64,000 bases of DNA from assembly GCA_033961575.1 (NCBI GenBank), contig CM066738.1:66129478-66193477 (forward strand), written 5' to 3'. Both the position numbers and the translations under genes were made by a program. Origin of the DNA: Aselliscus stoliczkanus. Its lineage: Eukaryota; Chordata; Mammalia; Chiroptera; Hipposideridae. The number at the start of each line of letters is the position of its first letter. Positions within the stretch are counted from its first letter, which is position 1. This document shows positions 47,075-58,520 of this stretch, piece by piece. The notes under the pieces were generated by a model. The model worked only from the letters and a program-made list of their open reading frames with translations. It searched no databases and was not told the origin of the DNA.

Positions 47075-47749
47075 CTTTGTTTTAAATTTAATAGGTGAGG
47101 CATAAGACACTTGGGTGACAAAAGGCAGTCTGAAAGTTAATTAGGTAGGAATAGAGAGTCTTCTTACTGAAATATAAGGGTATATTTCAGAGTATAAGGG
47201 ATACTACCATCATCACTGATCTTTAGTGAAGAAAGAGTGGATGGACTTTTTAGGGTTGTTAACAAAATCATACATTGAAAAACTATTGGGGACAATAGAC
47301 TAAGTATAACTACAGAATTTAACTCTGAATCTGAAAAGCTGAATCTGGTGTGAGGAAGGATGAAATGAATATTTAAATTAAAAGAACATAGAAAAGGTCT
47401 TGGAAAATATAGTGAGCAGCGTATGATTCTTGTCAGAAATGTTAATTTATTATGTGTCAGTGTTATGCATTTCTCTTGTAAAAAAGAATTCATAAAAGTT
47501 CCCATAAAGTAACTGATTCTAAGACAATGAACAACAACAAAAAAATGGATTTCATCCAACTGGTTTGTGTTACAAAACATAAAGCAGTGGTTCTTATTGA
47601 TGTGACATGTCACAGATGAAGAAAAAAATTAGCAGGCTATAAAAATAGCTCTATCTTATGGCATCATACATCTTTGAGAACTTTACCAGAAAATTCTTGC
47701 TTAAGCCCTGAAATGAAAACAAATAAGAAAACACACTCCTATAAAGCAT
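47075..47749. other. Unique-looking non-coding DNA
   Basis: AT-rich. The minus-strand frame at 47164-47613 (149 residues) has no recognisable domain and no repeat match that I can name. Confidence 0.45.
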
Positions 47750-47762
47750 CACAATTATTCTT

Positions 47763-48993
47763 TTTGTTTTTTATAATCTTTTATTGTGAAATAAACATTT
47801 TTTTCTTAAATTAGTTTCAGGTGTACAACACAGTGCAATAGTTATAATTTTTACCCCTCAAAGTGACAACCCCCCTCCCCCAGTTCGCCACCCCACTCCC
47901 CCCCATATCATACATATCTATTACAATTCCTTTGATTCCCTTCCACAGTATACTCCACATCCCATGACTATCTATATATTCAGTTACAGTTGGCATACAA
48001 TATTATACAACATCAGTTTCAGGTATACAGGGCAGTGATCAAGCCTCTACTCCATCTATGAAGTGGTCTCCCTAACAAGACATGTGACTATCTGACATGC
48101 CACAATTTTTACATTATTATATTCCCCGAACTGTGTTTCATATCCCTGTGGCAATATTGTAATTGTCTATTCATGCTCTCTAATCCCTTCCCCTTCTCCC
48201 TTCTCCCCACCGCCCTCCCAACTCCCGGGTCTCAGTGAGCAGCCTGTTGGAGCTGGAGGGCATCCGCCAAGCATTTCCCTGGCAACCCAGTATAAGCCAG
48301 GCGGAGGGTGGGGATCCAAGGCAGCATGCGCTCATGCACACACACACTTCTGCGCCAATTCCACCAGACCAATGAGGTCCCAGACCTGACCCACTGTGGG
48401 AGGGCCCAACCCTGACAAAATGGCGCCCTCCTGTACACCACTCACATGCAAGCTCCACACCAGGGGAACAATAATCCAAGAACCTCCAGCTTTTGTACCA
48501 AAGGTGCTCAGTTCAGTCTGTCCCCGCAGGCTCCTGGGCCCCAATCACACAGCTACTCCCTCCACCAGGAACCGGGTAAGTGCTCACTGGCGAGCAAGCC
48601 CATGTGCCGGCCCCACTGATACTCTAGCCGTCCTCAGCCTCACCGAGCTGGGCAAAGAGAGTCCTCACTAATTTACGGCCAGCTATCTTGGAACTCCTCT
48701 TCCCGGCAAAGGAACTCTGGGCTGGTGAGCTTGGTGTGCGGCTGGAGGGTCTCTCCCCCAACTAGAGAAGTCTCCCCACAGCTGGGGCTTCCCTCACAGG
48801 GTTCGCCCTCTCTCATCTCTGCCCCTCCTACCAGACTTGACGTGGCCTTTTCTTTAAGTTCTTTGTTTAGTGGTTCTGTTCTTCTAGTGTTCTGGGGACC
48901 TCTGTGGTTGTGTAAATTGTTTGTAATTTTTGTGTGATCCTGGGAGGTAGTTAGCACAACATCTGTCTATTCTGCCATTTTACTGGAAATCCG
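47763..48993 (-). mobile_element. UTR-only L1: 5' UTR fused to 3' UTR, ORF1 and ORF2 absent
   Basis: On the minus strand, about 765 bp of type A 5' UTR (48230-48993) joins directly, at about 48223-48230, to about 460 bp of L1 3' UTR (47763-48222). All of ORF1 and ORF2 is missing. The unit is flanked by a perfect 13-bp duplication, CACAATTATTCTT (47750-47762 and 48994-49006), so it inserted as one piece. At the join the two parents share three bases (AGT). In the full-length parent the 3' UTR side is preceded by TTGCTAG, which would fit a splice acceptor, but a GT donor cannot be confirmed. It has no coding capacity. Confidence 0.9.
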
Positions 48994-49006
48994 CACAATT
49001 ATTCTT

Positions 49007-49899
49007 AATCTAAAAAAAAAAAAAAAAGGCTGGAATAAAATAGAGGCCAATCTGGCCTTCCTGAGGTAGATTAGAGGTTTCTTTTGATTACTGGTTGTTA
49101 TCACCAATTTGTGATCCTTGAACCTGTGAGGATAATCACCCACTGGGTAATAAATATTGTTATAAAACTAACAAGAGAATCTCTTAATGGGTTTAGGAGT
49201 TAAATGCCTTTTAAAGATATTGTGTTTTCATGTAAAATGCAAATCCTGACTGTGAAAGAGTTTTAATCAGGGGTAATGAAAAATATTGTGTAGCATTTAA
49301 AGTGCTCCTTTCATTATTTCAAGTACTTATTTCTTTGCATACACTCAATCTGTAATCTGGTTTTATCTTTGGTCTACTATATGGTCTACTTGCATTTACT
49401 GTTGTCCTGATCCAAATCAATTTTTCATTTTGCAGCCTAGGTGGTCTTTACAAAATGAAGACCTGCTGTGTCCCCTCCTTCTTCCCCAATACTTCCTCCA
49501 GCACTATGGTAATCATTTGAGTTGACATCACAGATCTCCAGCTACAGGGTATGTACTGACCTAGGGCCTCAGCTTCTACACTCGTAACTGCATTACTGCT
49601 GTTTCACCAAGGCCAAGCTTCCCAGAGCTGCTCCTTGCTGGTTACTGAGAGCAGCAGGATGATGCTAAGGCAGACCCTTCTTGGGAGACAAAGGACTCCT
49701 CTGAATGACCAGTTTGGCTCAAAGCGTCCCTGATGGCTTTGCTAAACCTTCCTTAGACTGCATGGCAGTCTAGGACACCCCAGCCAGGCATGGCTAACCT
49801 TCCTGATATGCCCAGGACTGTCTCAGTTTTAGTCTCATGTCCCATGCAAATTCCTCTTCCACCCAACTTTCCTTTCCTCTCCACTTCACTGGAGATCAG
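49007..49899. other. Non-coding DNA with unclassified old repeat-like blocks
   Basis: An A-rich run (about 49013-49027), then old sequence. The block 49540-49880 (GAGCTGCTCCTTGCTGGTTA, TGCCCAGGACTGTCTC) looks like an ancient interspersed repeat, family not named. No gene recognised. Confidence 0.4.
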
Positions 49900-50008
49900 A
49901 TATTTTTTTCAACCTGCAAGTGAAATTTTATTGAAACACAGCCATACCCACTCATTTATGTATTGTCTGTTTTCTGTGGCTGCTTTCACATTACAACAAC
50001 AGAGATGA
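49900..50008 (-). repeat. hAT-Charlie-type DNA transposon fragment
   Basis: TTTTATTGAAACACAGCCAT, ATTTATGTATTGTCTG and GTGGCTGCTTTCACATTACA match the reverse complement of a common non-autonomous hAT repeat of placental mammals. Only about 100 bp remain. Confidence 0.6.
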
Positions 50009-50011
50009 GTT

Positions 50012-50690
50012 GTCTTTTTTTATTATTAAAATTTATTGGGATGACAATGGCTAGTAAAATTACATGGGCTTCAAGTGTACAATTCTGTAATACATCATCT
50101 ATATATTCCATTGTGTGTTCACCACCCAGAGTCAGTTAAGAAAAAAAAAAGAAGAGAAGAAAAAGAAAAAGAAAACTTGCTACAACGATGCAAAAATCAA
50201 TGCATAGCATAAGTAGGGATAATTTGTGAATATAAAAACATAAACGGGGAGAGAGTAAAGGTCTGAACCATCAAAGGGGACTGTAGAAAGGAAGCATGCT
50301 GAAGAAAAAGGAATGTTGTAACTATGAAACTTTCTTTTATGTAAAGTTAATGGTAACTACTCAAAAAAAAAAAAAAGAAAAATCCAGAACTGAAATGTAT
50401 AACATAAAAAAAGAAGAAACAAAGGGAAAAATCACAGAATACTACCACACTGAAATAACAGATAGCAACAAAAAGGCAAAGAAACAATGGAGACACTGAC
50501 CTACCAGAAAACCAAATAGAATGATGGGAAATCTTCATATGCTTGTATCAATAATCATCCTAAATGTAATTAGACTGAACTCACCAATAAAAAGCCACAG
50601 AGTAGCAGACTGAATAAAAAAACTAAACCCAACCATCTGCTGCCTCTAAGACACATCTCAGCTACACGGACAAATATAGGAATCAGATTT
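50012..50690 (-). mobile_element. Old L1 insertion with inverted 5' part (twin priming)
   Basis: 50012-50135 is the 3' end of the old L1 subfamily in minus orientation (TTATTGGGATGACAATGG). It is followed directly by plus-orientation L1 sequence. The end of that part, 50530-50690, translates to the ORF2 start (IILNV.RLNSPIKSHRVAD, then NPTICCL.DTSQ). An inverted 5' segment next to a normal 3' end is what twin priming leaves. Decayed; no clear target-site duplication. Confidence 0.65.
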
Positions 50691-51119
50691 AATTGTGGTC
50701 TAACTACTCTCCTAGCCTCCCTCGCATCCCATTTCTTCTCATAGGAGTTTCCCTTAATAAAATCCTTGCATGTTTAACCCCAATGTAGTGTCTGTTCTTG
50801 GAGCACCTGAACTACCATAAAGACTGCAAAGCCTTCCTATCTGTCTTCTCAGAGAAAAAAAAATCAAAAGCAGAAATTTTGATCACTATATAAAAGACCT
50901 TGTCAACCTAGATGGTCAGAATCTCACGTTGCAATCCACCCATATTATCTCCCTTCAGTTCTCTTTCATATACCCATTTTCTGTCCATGGTTTGGAAATG
51001 TAACAACCCAGAAAGGTTCACAGTAAAGCATGGAAGTTTGTCAATAAAATCCAAGACAAAGCTCCCAAACAAACAAATCCAAACCAGAAAAAACAAAGAT
51101 ACTTTTGGAAATGCTGTTT
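50691..51119. other. Non-coding DNA, possible old repeat
   Basis: Contains CCTTAATAAAATCCTTGCAT and CTGTTCTTGGAGCACCTGAA, which look like an old repeat end. Family not named. Confidence 0.35.
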
Positions 51120-51490
51120 CCTCCTCTCACAATATTCTTTCCTTCTCTTCCTTCATCCCCCACAGGATTTGTCTAGTGAACACCCACTCATCACTGAGAT
51201 CTTTGCTTAATGTGATTTCTGAGAAATACTTTCCCATTCTTCTTACTGAATCAGGTTTATCTGTGCTACACACTCTTAGCACAAAGAACTTTGCTTCACA
51301 GCATGTACCACAGTTGATATTTTATATTCATTGAATGAATATTTGATTCAATGATGTGACTTGGACTGGATATTAAGCACTAAGGCAGAAAATGTCTTTT
51401 TAACATTTTTATCACATTTCTGTATCCCCAGCTTCTAGCACAATGACTTTTCAGAGATGTTCAATAAATATCTGTTGAATAAATTAATTC
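51120..51490 (+). repeat. LINE-2 3' end
   Basis: TCACTGAGATCTTTGCTTAA, TGTATCCCCAGCTTCTAGCA and the terminal TCAATAAATATCTGTTGAAT follow the L2 3' end. The open frame 50912-51334 overlaps it partly and is not a gene. Confidence 0.78.
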
Positions 51491-52889
51491 AAACATGTAG
51501 TGACCTCAAAAACCTAAAAGGATGTTAATCTAAACATATTTCTATCACCAATGTTCCTCTTACATGTTAAGCATTAGCATTCTCCCCTAAACTTCTGCCT
51601 CTTACATTTTTGCTATAAGAATTAGGTTAATAAAAAGCTCCCCAGAGCTCATGTTGAGGTGGAAATGGTTTAATACATTTGAAAAATTATTTTTTATTAT
51701 ATTCTTTATTTTTTTTTAGTATTAAAGTTAATGTGTCTACTTGTCAAATAGTTTCACAGTACTTATAACAAAGAATAACACTCCCTACAACTCTGCTTTC
51801 ATTCATTTTCCATTTCCTAGAGCTCAATGCTTTTTAATTATTTCTTTTTTCATTTTCTTTCATATCTCTAAGTAACAAGGTAGTACTACAACTTCTAGAT
51901 TTTTCACTTGTAAGCATTATCTATTAACTTTCCACTATAAAAGATTAGGCTTTATCTTTCTTCCATCCTTTCCTACTTGTTTTTATACCAAGTACTGCAC
52001 TGCATGTTTTATATTCTCGTCATCCTACTGAAAATTTTATATGTTAACATTTTTATATTAATATTTATTATTTGTGTTACCATGAAACTTGCAAAGGATC
52101 TTGTCTTGCAAGACCCATGTTAGAAGTTTTTGCTCTGGCTCTTCTTCATGGGAGGGGAATTCATAAGGTCAGAGAGGCTCCATTTTCTGATCTCACTGTA
52201 TCCAGAGACCTCAGAATTCCCTGCTCAAATCACCTTAAAGCTGTTTCCAAGATCCATGCAGACCTTATTCTCGTGTGTCCTACTGAAAGTGGGTGATACC
52301 ACCTGAATGTGTACTCGTGGGGCAAGTGTTTGTGAAGGTGTGGTCAGAGTTTGTGGGTGGGTGTCCTGACACATGGCCACAAAACTCCTCAATAAGTGGG
52401 ATGGAACTCAAGGCTGAAAGGGAAGTGAGTGGGCTCTCAGTCTGGCTTTCCTTCCAATGTCAAATTCTATGTGGAACACTGAAGAATATGAGGATTTTAA
52501 ATTCAATCCTGGCCTTCCAGGTCATTTACGTAGCTAGAAGGATAGAATATATGTTATTTAATACTTTTTTAGTTTAATTTATATTTTTAAAATGTATAAT
52601 CTTATGATATATGGACCTTAATTTATTTCTCCCCATCTTCTCCACCTTTCCTCTTAAAGTTAGAGGTGGGCCTAGTTTAGTCATGTGAATATTTTCCTTA
52701 TTTGGACAGATTTTAAAATTTATTTTGCTGGAATTAATAATTGTATTGTTTTGAATTTGCTTTGTTTTCTCTGTACTTATCTATTATCCTCAATTTGTCC
52801 CTCAAATTTTTAAATGTTCTCTTAATTTATCAAAAAAGTCAGGTAATGTATCTATTTCATGTTTTAGAGACATACCTACTAGAGCTTTT
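51491..52889. other. Unique-looking non-coding DNA
   Basis: AT-rich, with no recognised gene. 51660-52080 is T-rich and may be an old repeat that I cannot name. Frames at 52072-52577 show no domain. Confidence 0.4.
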
Positions 52890-52949
52890 GTCTTCAATTT
52901 TAAAAATTGTGGTAACATTCACATAAAATTTACCATCTTAACTATTTTT

Positions 52950-53050
52950 TTTTTTTTTGAGGGCAGAGTCACTGGCCCTCATGTGGAATCCGAACTGAGT
53001 CTGCTTGTATCCCAAGCCAGCTCTTAACCACCGTGCCACTCAGGCGGCCC
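52950..53050 (-). mobile_element. Short tRNA-derived bat SINE with TSD
   Basis: The complement of the short SINE ends GGCGGCCC at 53050. A perfect target-site duplication, CATCTTAACTATTTTT, lies at 52934-52949 and 53051-53066. Confidence 0.92.
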
Positions 53051-53405
53051 CATCTTAACTATTTTTAAGTATATAGTTCAGTAGTGTTAAGTAAATTTAT
53101 ATTTTTGTGCAACTTATCACTACCATCCATCTCTGGAACTTTTTTCATCTTGCAAAACTGAAACTCTATGCCCATTAAAAAGCAAGTCCCCATTTCTCCC
53201 ACCCTTCAGCCCCTGGAAGCCACCATCATATGCTCTGCCTCTGAGACTGTAACTACTCTAAGTACCTCAGATAAGTGGAATGATACTGTATTTTGTGTGT
53301 GTGTGTGTGTGTGTATGAGTGTGTAAGTGTGTGTGACTGGTTTATTTCACTTAGCATAAAGTCCTCAAAGTTCATACATATTGTACTATATGTCAGAATT
53401 TCTTT

Positions 53406-53521
53406 TTTTCTTTTCTTTTTTTTTTTTTCAGGGCAGTGTCACTGGCCCTCATATGTGGGACCTGAACCGAGGCCGCTGGCTTCCCAAGCCAGCACTTAAT
53501 CACCATACCACTCGGCCGGCC
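53406..53521 (-). mobile_element. Short tRNA-derived bat SINE with TSD
   Basis: The complement of the short SINE ends CGGCCGGCC. A perfect 12-bp target-site duplication, CAGAATTTCTTT, lies at 53394-53405 and 53522-53533. Confidence 0.92.
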
Positions 53522-54561
53522 CAGAATTTCTTTCTTTTTTAAGGCTGAATAATATTCCATTGTGTGTGTATTGCATTTTGTTTATTCATTCATCAATAGA
53601 CACATGGGTTGCTTTTACATTTTAAATATTGTGAATAATACTGCTATGAACATAGATATACCAATTTTTTCATTAAGGATCTACTGTCAATTCTTTTGGT
53701 TATATACTCCGGAGTAATTCTATTTAAAAATTTTTGATAATTCTATTTAAAAAATCTTTTGGTTATATACTCATATGGTAATTCTATTTAAAATTTTTTG
53801 AGGAACTACCATATTGTCTTCCATAATGACGGTATTATTTTCTCTATGTAGAAACATCCGTGTAGTCTACAGATGGGCACCATCTTTCCTATGTTGAGCC
53901 CTTCTCTTACATCTTTCAGCAGATGAGCTGCATGGACAGCTGACAGGAAGCAGCAAGCCTAGGGTGCCCTGGGCTTTTTGAGGAGCTACCACAGGCATGG
54001 CCTCACAGCATGGCCTCTCCCATGCACCTCCAGGCCCAGCACAGACAGCAAACAACTGAGGATTGCTTTGTAATACCAAGCCTGTCACAAACAGTAGTTG
54101 ACATGGGCCTGCACCAGAGCTTCTCCCAGGAGGCCCAAGGACCAACATACCAGGAGACAGCCTTCAAACCACAACAGATCAGCACCCAAATAACTCACAA
54201 GTGGCACACCCATAGGGTAGTCTCAGCAGGTGCCAGAGTCTGCTGGGGAGAATCCTGTTCTGTGGGTTAAGCCCCTCGTGCAGCAGCCCATAAGGTATGA
54301 TCATGGCCAAACACCACAGGTAGTGAGCTTGAGGGTGAATCCTACCCATCAATGTGACAACAGCAATTAAGGCTCAATTACAACAGGAGGGCACAGACAA
54401 ACCACACAAGGGACACTCCTGGAGCACCTGGCACAGGTGATCAGGGAGACTGCGCCACTGAGCTCCAAAGGGCACCTATTACAATAGGCTTCTTGGCTAA
54501 GACTGGGAGACATACCAGATCTACCTAGTACATAGAAACAAACACAAAACAGTAGCCTAAA

Positions 54562-55449
54562 ATGATGAAGCAAAGAAATATTTCCCAAATGAAAGAACAG
54601 GAAAATACTCCAGAAAAAGAACTAAATGAAATGGAGGCAAGCAACATACCAGATACAGTATTCAAAATAATAATAGTAAGGATACTTAAGAAACTTAGTG
54701 AGAACATCAACAAAAAGGTAGTAAGCATAAAAATAAACATAGAAACCAAAAAAAAAAGTCAGAAATAAAGAACAAAATAACTGAAATGAAGAATGCACTA
54801 GAAAGACTCTCCAGAAGATTAAGTGAAGCAGAGGATTGAATCAGCTATTTGGAACACAAAGTGGCAGAAAACACGGAATCAAAACAGTAAAAAGAAAAAA
54901 GGAATCCAAAAAACAGAATAGTTTAAGGGACTTCTAAGATAACATCAAGCATAACAACATCGTATCATAGGGATACCAAAATGAGAAAGGAGAGAGCAAG
55001 GCATTGAAAACCTATTTGAAAAAACAATGACAGAAAACTTCCCTAACCTGGTGAAGGAAACAGACATTAAAGCCCAGAAAGTACATAGAGTCCCAAATAA
55101 GATGGACCCAAAGAGGTTGACACCATGACACATGATAATTAAAATGACAAAGATTAACAGAAAAGAGAGAGAATCCTAAAAGCTGCAAGAGAAAGACAAC
55201 TAGGTACTTACAAGGGAGCTCCAATAAGACTGTCAGCTGATTTCTCAACTGTAACTTTGCAGGCCAAAAGGGATTGGCACAAAATATTCAAAGTGATGAA
55301 AAGCAAGGCTCTACAACTCAGATTACCCTACCCATGAAAGCTATCATTTAAAACTAAAGGAAAGATAAAACAACTTTCCAGACAAGAAAAAGCTAAAGTG
55401 TATCACCACCAAACCAGTATTGCAAGAAATGTTAAAGGGACTTCTTTAA
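54562..55449 (+). pseudogene. HAL1 ORF1 remnant
   Basis: It begins MMKQRNISQMKEQENTPEKE, like the L1 ORF1 start MGRQRNTTQIKEQ, and ends QEMLKGLL followed by TAA at 55447-55449, the same terminal residues as the intact L1 ORF1. The open part ends after 68 residues. The coiled-coil part (around 54790-54880) and C-terminal part (55030-55400) continue with frameshifts and stops. No protein. Confidence 0.85.
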
Positions 55450-55456
55450 GAAGAAG

Positions 55457-55941
55457 AGGCGCTGGCCAAGTGGCATGCTGGTTAAGAGTTGGCTTGGGAT
55501 GTCAGCTCTGAACAGCAGGTCCCTGGTTTGGATCCCACAAGGGCCAGTGATGCTGTGCCCTCTACAGCTAAGATGGTGAACAACAGCTCAATCTGGAGTT
55601 GGGCTGCCGTGAGCCACCCGCAATGGCATAGGCTGCAGTGGAGCATCAGTGGGCTGCTGTAAGCTACTGTGAATGGCCAATAGCCAGCGTGAGTGGCCGT
55701 GAGCTGCTGTGAGCTGCCATGAGCGGCCGTCCAATGGCCGGCAAGTGACTGCCTCACCCGGGAAGAGTGCAATGATAATACCAACATGGGCCAGTGTAGC
55801 GACGTCCTCCACTAATAGACTGAAGAACAAAAGGACAGAAACTTGTCTGTTCCTCTTCCCTGATTCCCTAATGCTGTTCCCCTCCCCCAATTCCCCAACA
55901 AAATCTTTAAAGAAAAAGAAAGAAGAAGAAGAAGAAGAAGA
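55457..55941 (+). mobile_element. Full-length long bat SINE
   Basis: Same organisation as 19445-19924: tRNA head (TGGTTAAGAGTTGGCTTGGG), CTACAGCTAAGATGGTGA, GAGCTGCTGTGAGCTGCC-type short repeats, AATGATAATACCAACATGGG, AACTTGTCTGTTCC, and tail CCCCAACAAAATCTTTAAAG. The target-site duplication is probably AAGAAGAAG, blurred by (AAG)n growth at 55919-55942. It sits eight bases after the HAL1 ORF1 stop. Confidence 0.88.
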
Positions 55942-56199
55942 GAGGAAGATATAATAAAATGGCATTAACTATACTCATAGGCAATAGTATTGCAACAACT
56001 ACATATAGGTGGGTACTAGATTGATCAGGTGATGACTGCATAAATTATATAAATAGCTAACCACTACACTGTACACCTGAAACTTGAATAATGTTGAATA
56101 TCAACTGTAACAGAAAAAGCAATAATTTAAAAAAATTACACACACACACACACACACACAGAGTAAAAAGTTTATCCAATATGAAAATAAAACTGTAGT

Positions 56200-56505
56200 G
56201 GAGGACAGGGTCCTGATTGTCCACCTTGTCTTTCACAAGCTGTGTGTGAGCTGCTCCAGGAGAGTGTTCACAGCTTCCTGCCATGGGACTGGAGGATAGG
56301 GGATAGGTACCTGCTGCAGAGCTAAGAGCTGAAGTTGAAAGTGAGTAAAATTAACTGCAATTCACTATCCATGTCTTCCTCTGGCAAGCCTTCAATAGGC
56401 TCTAGAGTTCTGAAATAGTTATATGGAGAGATTATGCCAGTGTAATTTTTCTCTGAGTGGGGAGGTGGATGCCTGGTATTTCCTACTCCACCATCTTCCC
56501 CCAAA
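56200..56505 (-). mobile_element. Possible L1/HAL1 5' end
   Basis: The complement at 56505 reads GGGGGAAGATGGTGGAGTAG, the typical 5' start of many ancient mammalian L1/HAL1 elements. Only about 300 bp of leader follow leftward. Confidence 0.5.
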
Positions 56506-56519
56506 TCCTCCCCAAATTA

Positions 56520-58090
56520 AACCTTTGATTTGCTCTTATCTAGACTGTTTGCTCTTTAGGTCTTCTGCAAAGCTGATACCTTAGTCTCATTATGGGACTT
56601 TCTTTCTAATTCATTCATTTTTTTTTTTTTGAGGGCAGTGTCACTGGCCCTCACATGTGGGACTGAACCGGGGCCACTGGCTTCTCTAATTCATTCTTGA
56701 TTGGCTCACTTTCCTTAGGGCCCCATGTCTTTGTCTTTTTTGGTTTATTCATCCAGTGGCCTCTTGAGTACAGGTAACTGGGAGATAAATTTTTGAGATA
56801 TATTTGAAAATATCTTTATTTGCAACTCACCCTTTATTGATATTTTGGTTGGATATAGAATTCCAGATTGCAAATAATTTGAATTCATAATTTTGAAGAC
56901 TTTTTCTTCCAATCTCCCAGTTTTGCTATTGAAAGGTGTGATTCAATTTGATTCTTGATCCTTTATCTGTAAACTGATTTTTATTACTCTCTGGACATTT
57001 TAAGAGCAGTCTGTTTGTTTCAGAATTCTGGTATTTCCTGATGATATGTCTCAGAGTAGGTCTATTTTTACCCACTGCTCTGGGTTCTCTTAGATTCTTT
57101 CAATGTGAAAACATATTTTTCAGTTTTGGAAAATTTTCTGTGTTCTCTATCCTGTCTTTGTGGAAAGATGTCTGTTGGACCTCTTGGACTTAGCCTCTAA
57201 TTTTGTTTTCTTTTTTATTTTTCATGCCTTTGCTTTTTTTGTTCTACTTTCTGAGAGTTATATTCATCTATATCATTGAGTCATTATACTGAGTTTTTCA
57301 TTCCTGTTACCACTTTAAAAAATTCTCAAAGTTTTTTTCCGTTTTCTGAAAGTTTCTTCCATGCAGTGTTACATTCATGATTCATTGATGTAAAATCTTA
57401 TTTCTCTTTAAGTTGATGATATAATTTTAAAAAGTTATTTTTCTTGAATGGTTTCTATTTCCTTCAGTTTCCTTTATCTGTCTTTGTTTTATCTTTCTCC
57501 TAAAACTAAGAGTCTTTCTTCCAATGTCTGATGGTCCTTGATTGAATTAATATTGAAGTGTAGTCCATTAAGAAGCTTATTGCATGTTGATCATGGAATG
57601 CACAACAGGCTGAGCTGATTTTGTTGTTTCATTGAGGATACATTCAAATATCAATATCTTTAGTTTCTCCTTTGTGGGTTCATCAGATTCTGCAGATAAG
57701 GATCTTAGTCCAGTGTTCTGTTATCCAAGTCAGGGAAGAAGGTTAGAGTTTCAACATTCAGTCTTCTTCAGTATGGTACTCTTTAATCTTCCTTCAGTAT
57801 GAGTACCCTTCACTTTAACTGTGCTTGGTGTCCCAGCCCAAAAGATCTCTATTTTCTGGAGTGAACAGGTGGCAGTCACTCAGCGAGCAAAATAGAGGAA
57901 CTCATTTAGGAATTCTAAATCAAGCTTTATACCTCCTTTCCAGTTTTAGCTATACCTTCACTTTCAATACCAGAATACCAGAGCTGCTGATTTCTGAAAC
58001 CTTTGAAGATTTTGGTTTGTAATTTAGGTTTTTCTTTAGTTTTTCCCATTGACAACTTAGGATTTAGCTTTTACCAGCCTGCAAAGTAAA
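56520..58090 (-). mobile_element. Ancient L1/HAL1 ORF1-like sequence, interrupted
   Basis: On the minus strand, 56840-57180 resembles the C-terminal part of an ORF1-type element (segments complementary to TTGATATTTTGGTTGGATAT and ATGATATGTCTCAGAGTAGG). 57550-58080 could be its leader. Very diverged. The family (old L1 or HAL1) is a guess. A truncated SINE lies at 56617-56684. Confidence 0.45.
56617..56684 (-). mobile_element. 5'-truncated short bat SINE with TSD
   Basis: Poly(T) plus the complement of the 3' part of the short SINE (GAGGGCAGTGTCACTGGCCC to CCACTGGCT). The A-box half of the head is missing. A perfect 12-bp duplication, TCTAATTCATTC (56605-56616 and 56685-56696), shows the truncation arose at insertion. 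Confidence 0.9.
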
Positions 58091-58139
58091 TATCCATTCA
58101 TCCTTTGTTTTGCATCTCCCAATATATTACTGCCATTTT

Positions 58140-58520
58140 TGAAAATAGACTTTAATTTATAGCAGTGTTAGGCTCACAGAAAACTTAGGTGAAAAGTACA
58201 GAGTTTTCCCATATACCCCACTGCCCCAATATGCACAGCCTCTCCCATTATAAACATCCCTCACTGGGGTGTTACATTAGTTATAACTGATGAACCTGCA
58301 TTGACCCATTAGTACCACCCACTGTCGAAGTTTACATTAGGGTTCACTTGAGGTGTTGTACATTCTATGGTTTGGACAAATGTATGATGACATGTATTCT
58401 CCATTATAGTATTATACAGGGTAATTTTAGTGCCCTAACAATTCTTTGTGCTTTGCTTATTCATACCTCTGTTCCCCAACCCCTGCCATTGTTTGGTACA
58501 CGTCTCCTTATGTGTATAAG
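58140..58520 (-). mobile_element. Ancient L1M-type 3' UTR
   Basis: GTACAGAGTTTTCCCATATA, TTACATTAGGGTTCACTTGA and TGTTGTACATTCTATGGTTT are hallmarks of old mammal-wide L1M 3' UTRs, in reverse orientation. No ORF2 attached. Confidence 0.8.

Larger units (their letters stand above)
52890..53840 (-). mobile_element. Ancient L1M-type 3' end with two SINE insertions
   Basis: Minus-strand ancient L1: TAAAATTTACCATCTTAACT, GTTCAGTAGTGTTAAGTA, CTTGCAAAACTGAAACTCTA, TTCACTTAGCATAAAGTCCT and GAATAATATTCCATTGTGTG mark the 3' UTR and the end of ORF2, as in mammal-wide L1M elements. A 63-bp-offset local duplication (TCTTTTGGTTATATACTC at 53692 and 53755) lies near its right end. SINEs sit at 52950-53050 and 53406-53521, and a (GT)n tract at 53296-53332. 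Confidence 0.85.
53860..56160 (+). mobile_element. HAL1 (half-L1) element, decayed
   Basis: Plus-strand element: a 5' leader (about 53860-54561), an ORF1 remnant (54562-55449), a long SINE insertion just after the ORF1 stop (55457-55941), then straight into an L1-like 3' UTR (ACTGCATAAATTATATAAAT, ACACTGTACACCTGAAACTT) ending in a (CA)n tail at 56143-56160. No ORF2 sequence lies between ORF1 and the 3' UTR, which is the definition of HAL1. It depends on L1 for mobility. Confidence 0.82.

Noticed and set aside
47164..47613. A 149-residue minus-strand frame
   Set aside because: No motif, no repeat or gene context. Length alone is not enough in AT-rich DNA.
48460..48993. A ~540-bp repeat found three times (also 1-540 and 16980-17530) considered as a solo LTR of an endogenous retrovirus
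   Set aside because: In 10391-17530 it lies upstream of ORF1 inside one L1 bounded by a TSD, and it ends in the ATGGC-type L1 start. There are no TG..CA ends, primer-binding site or gag/pol.
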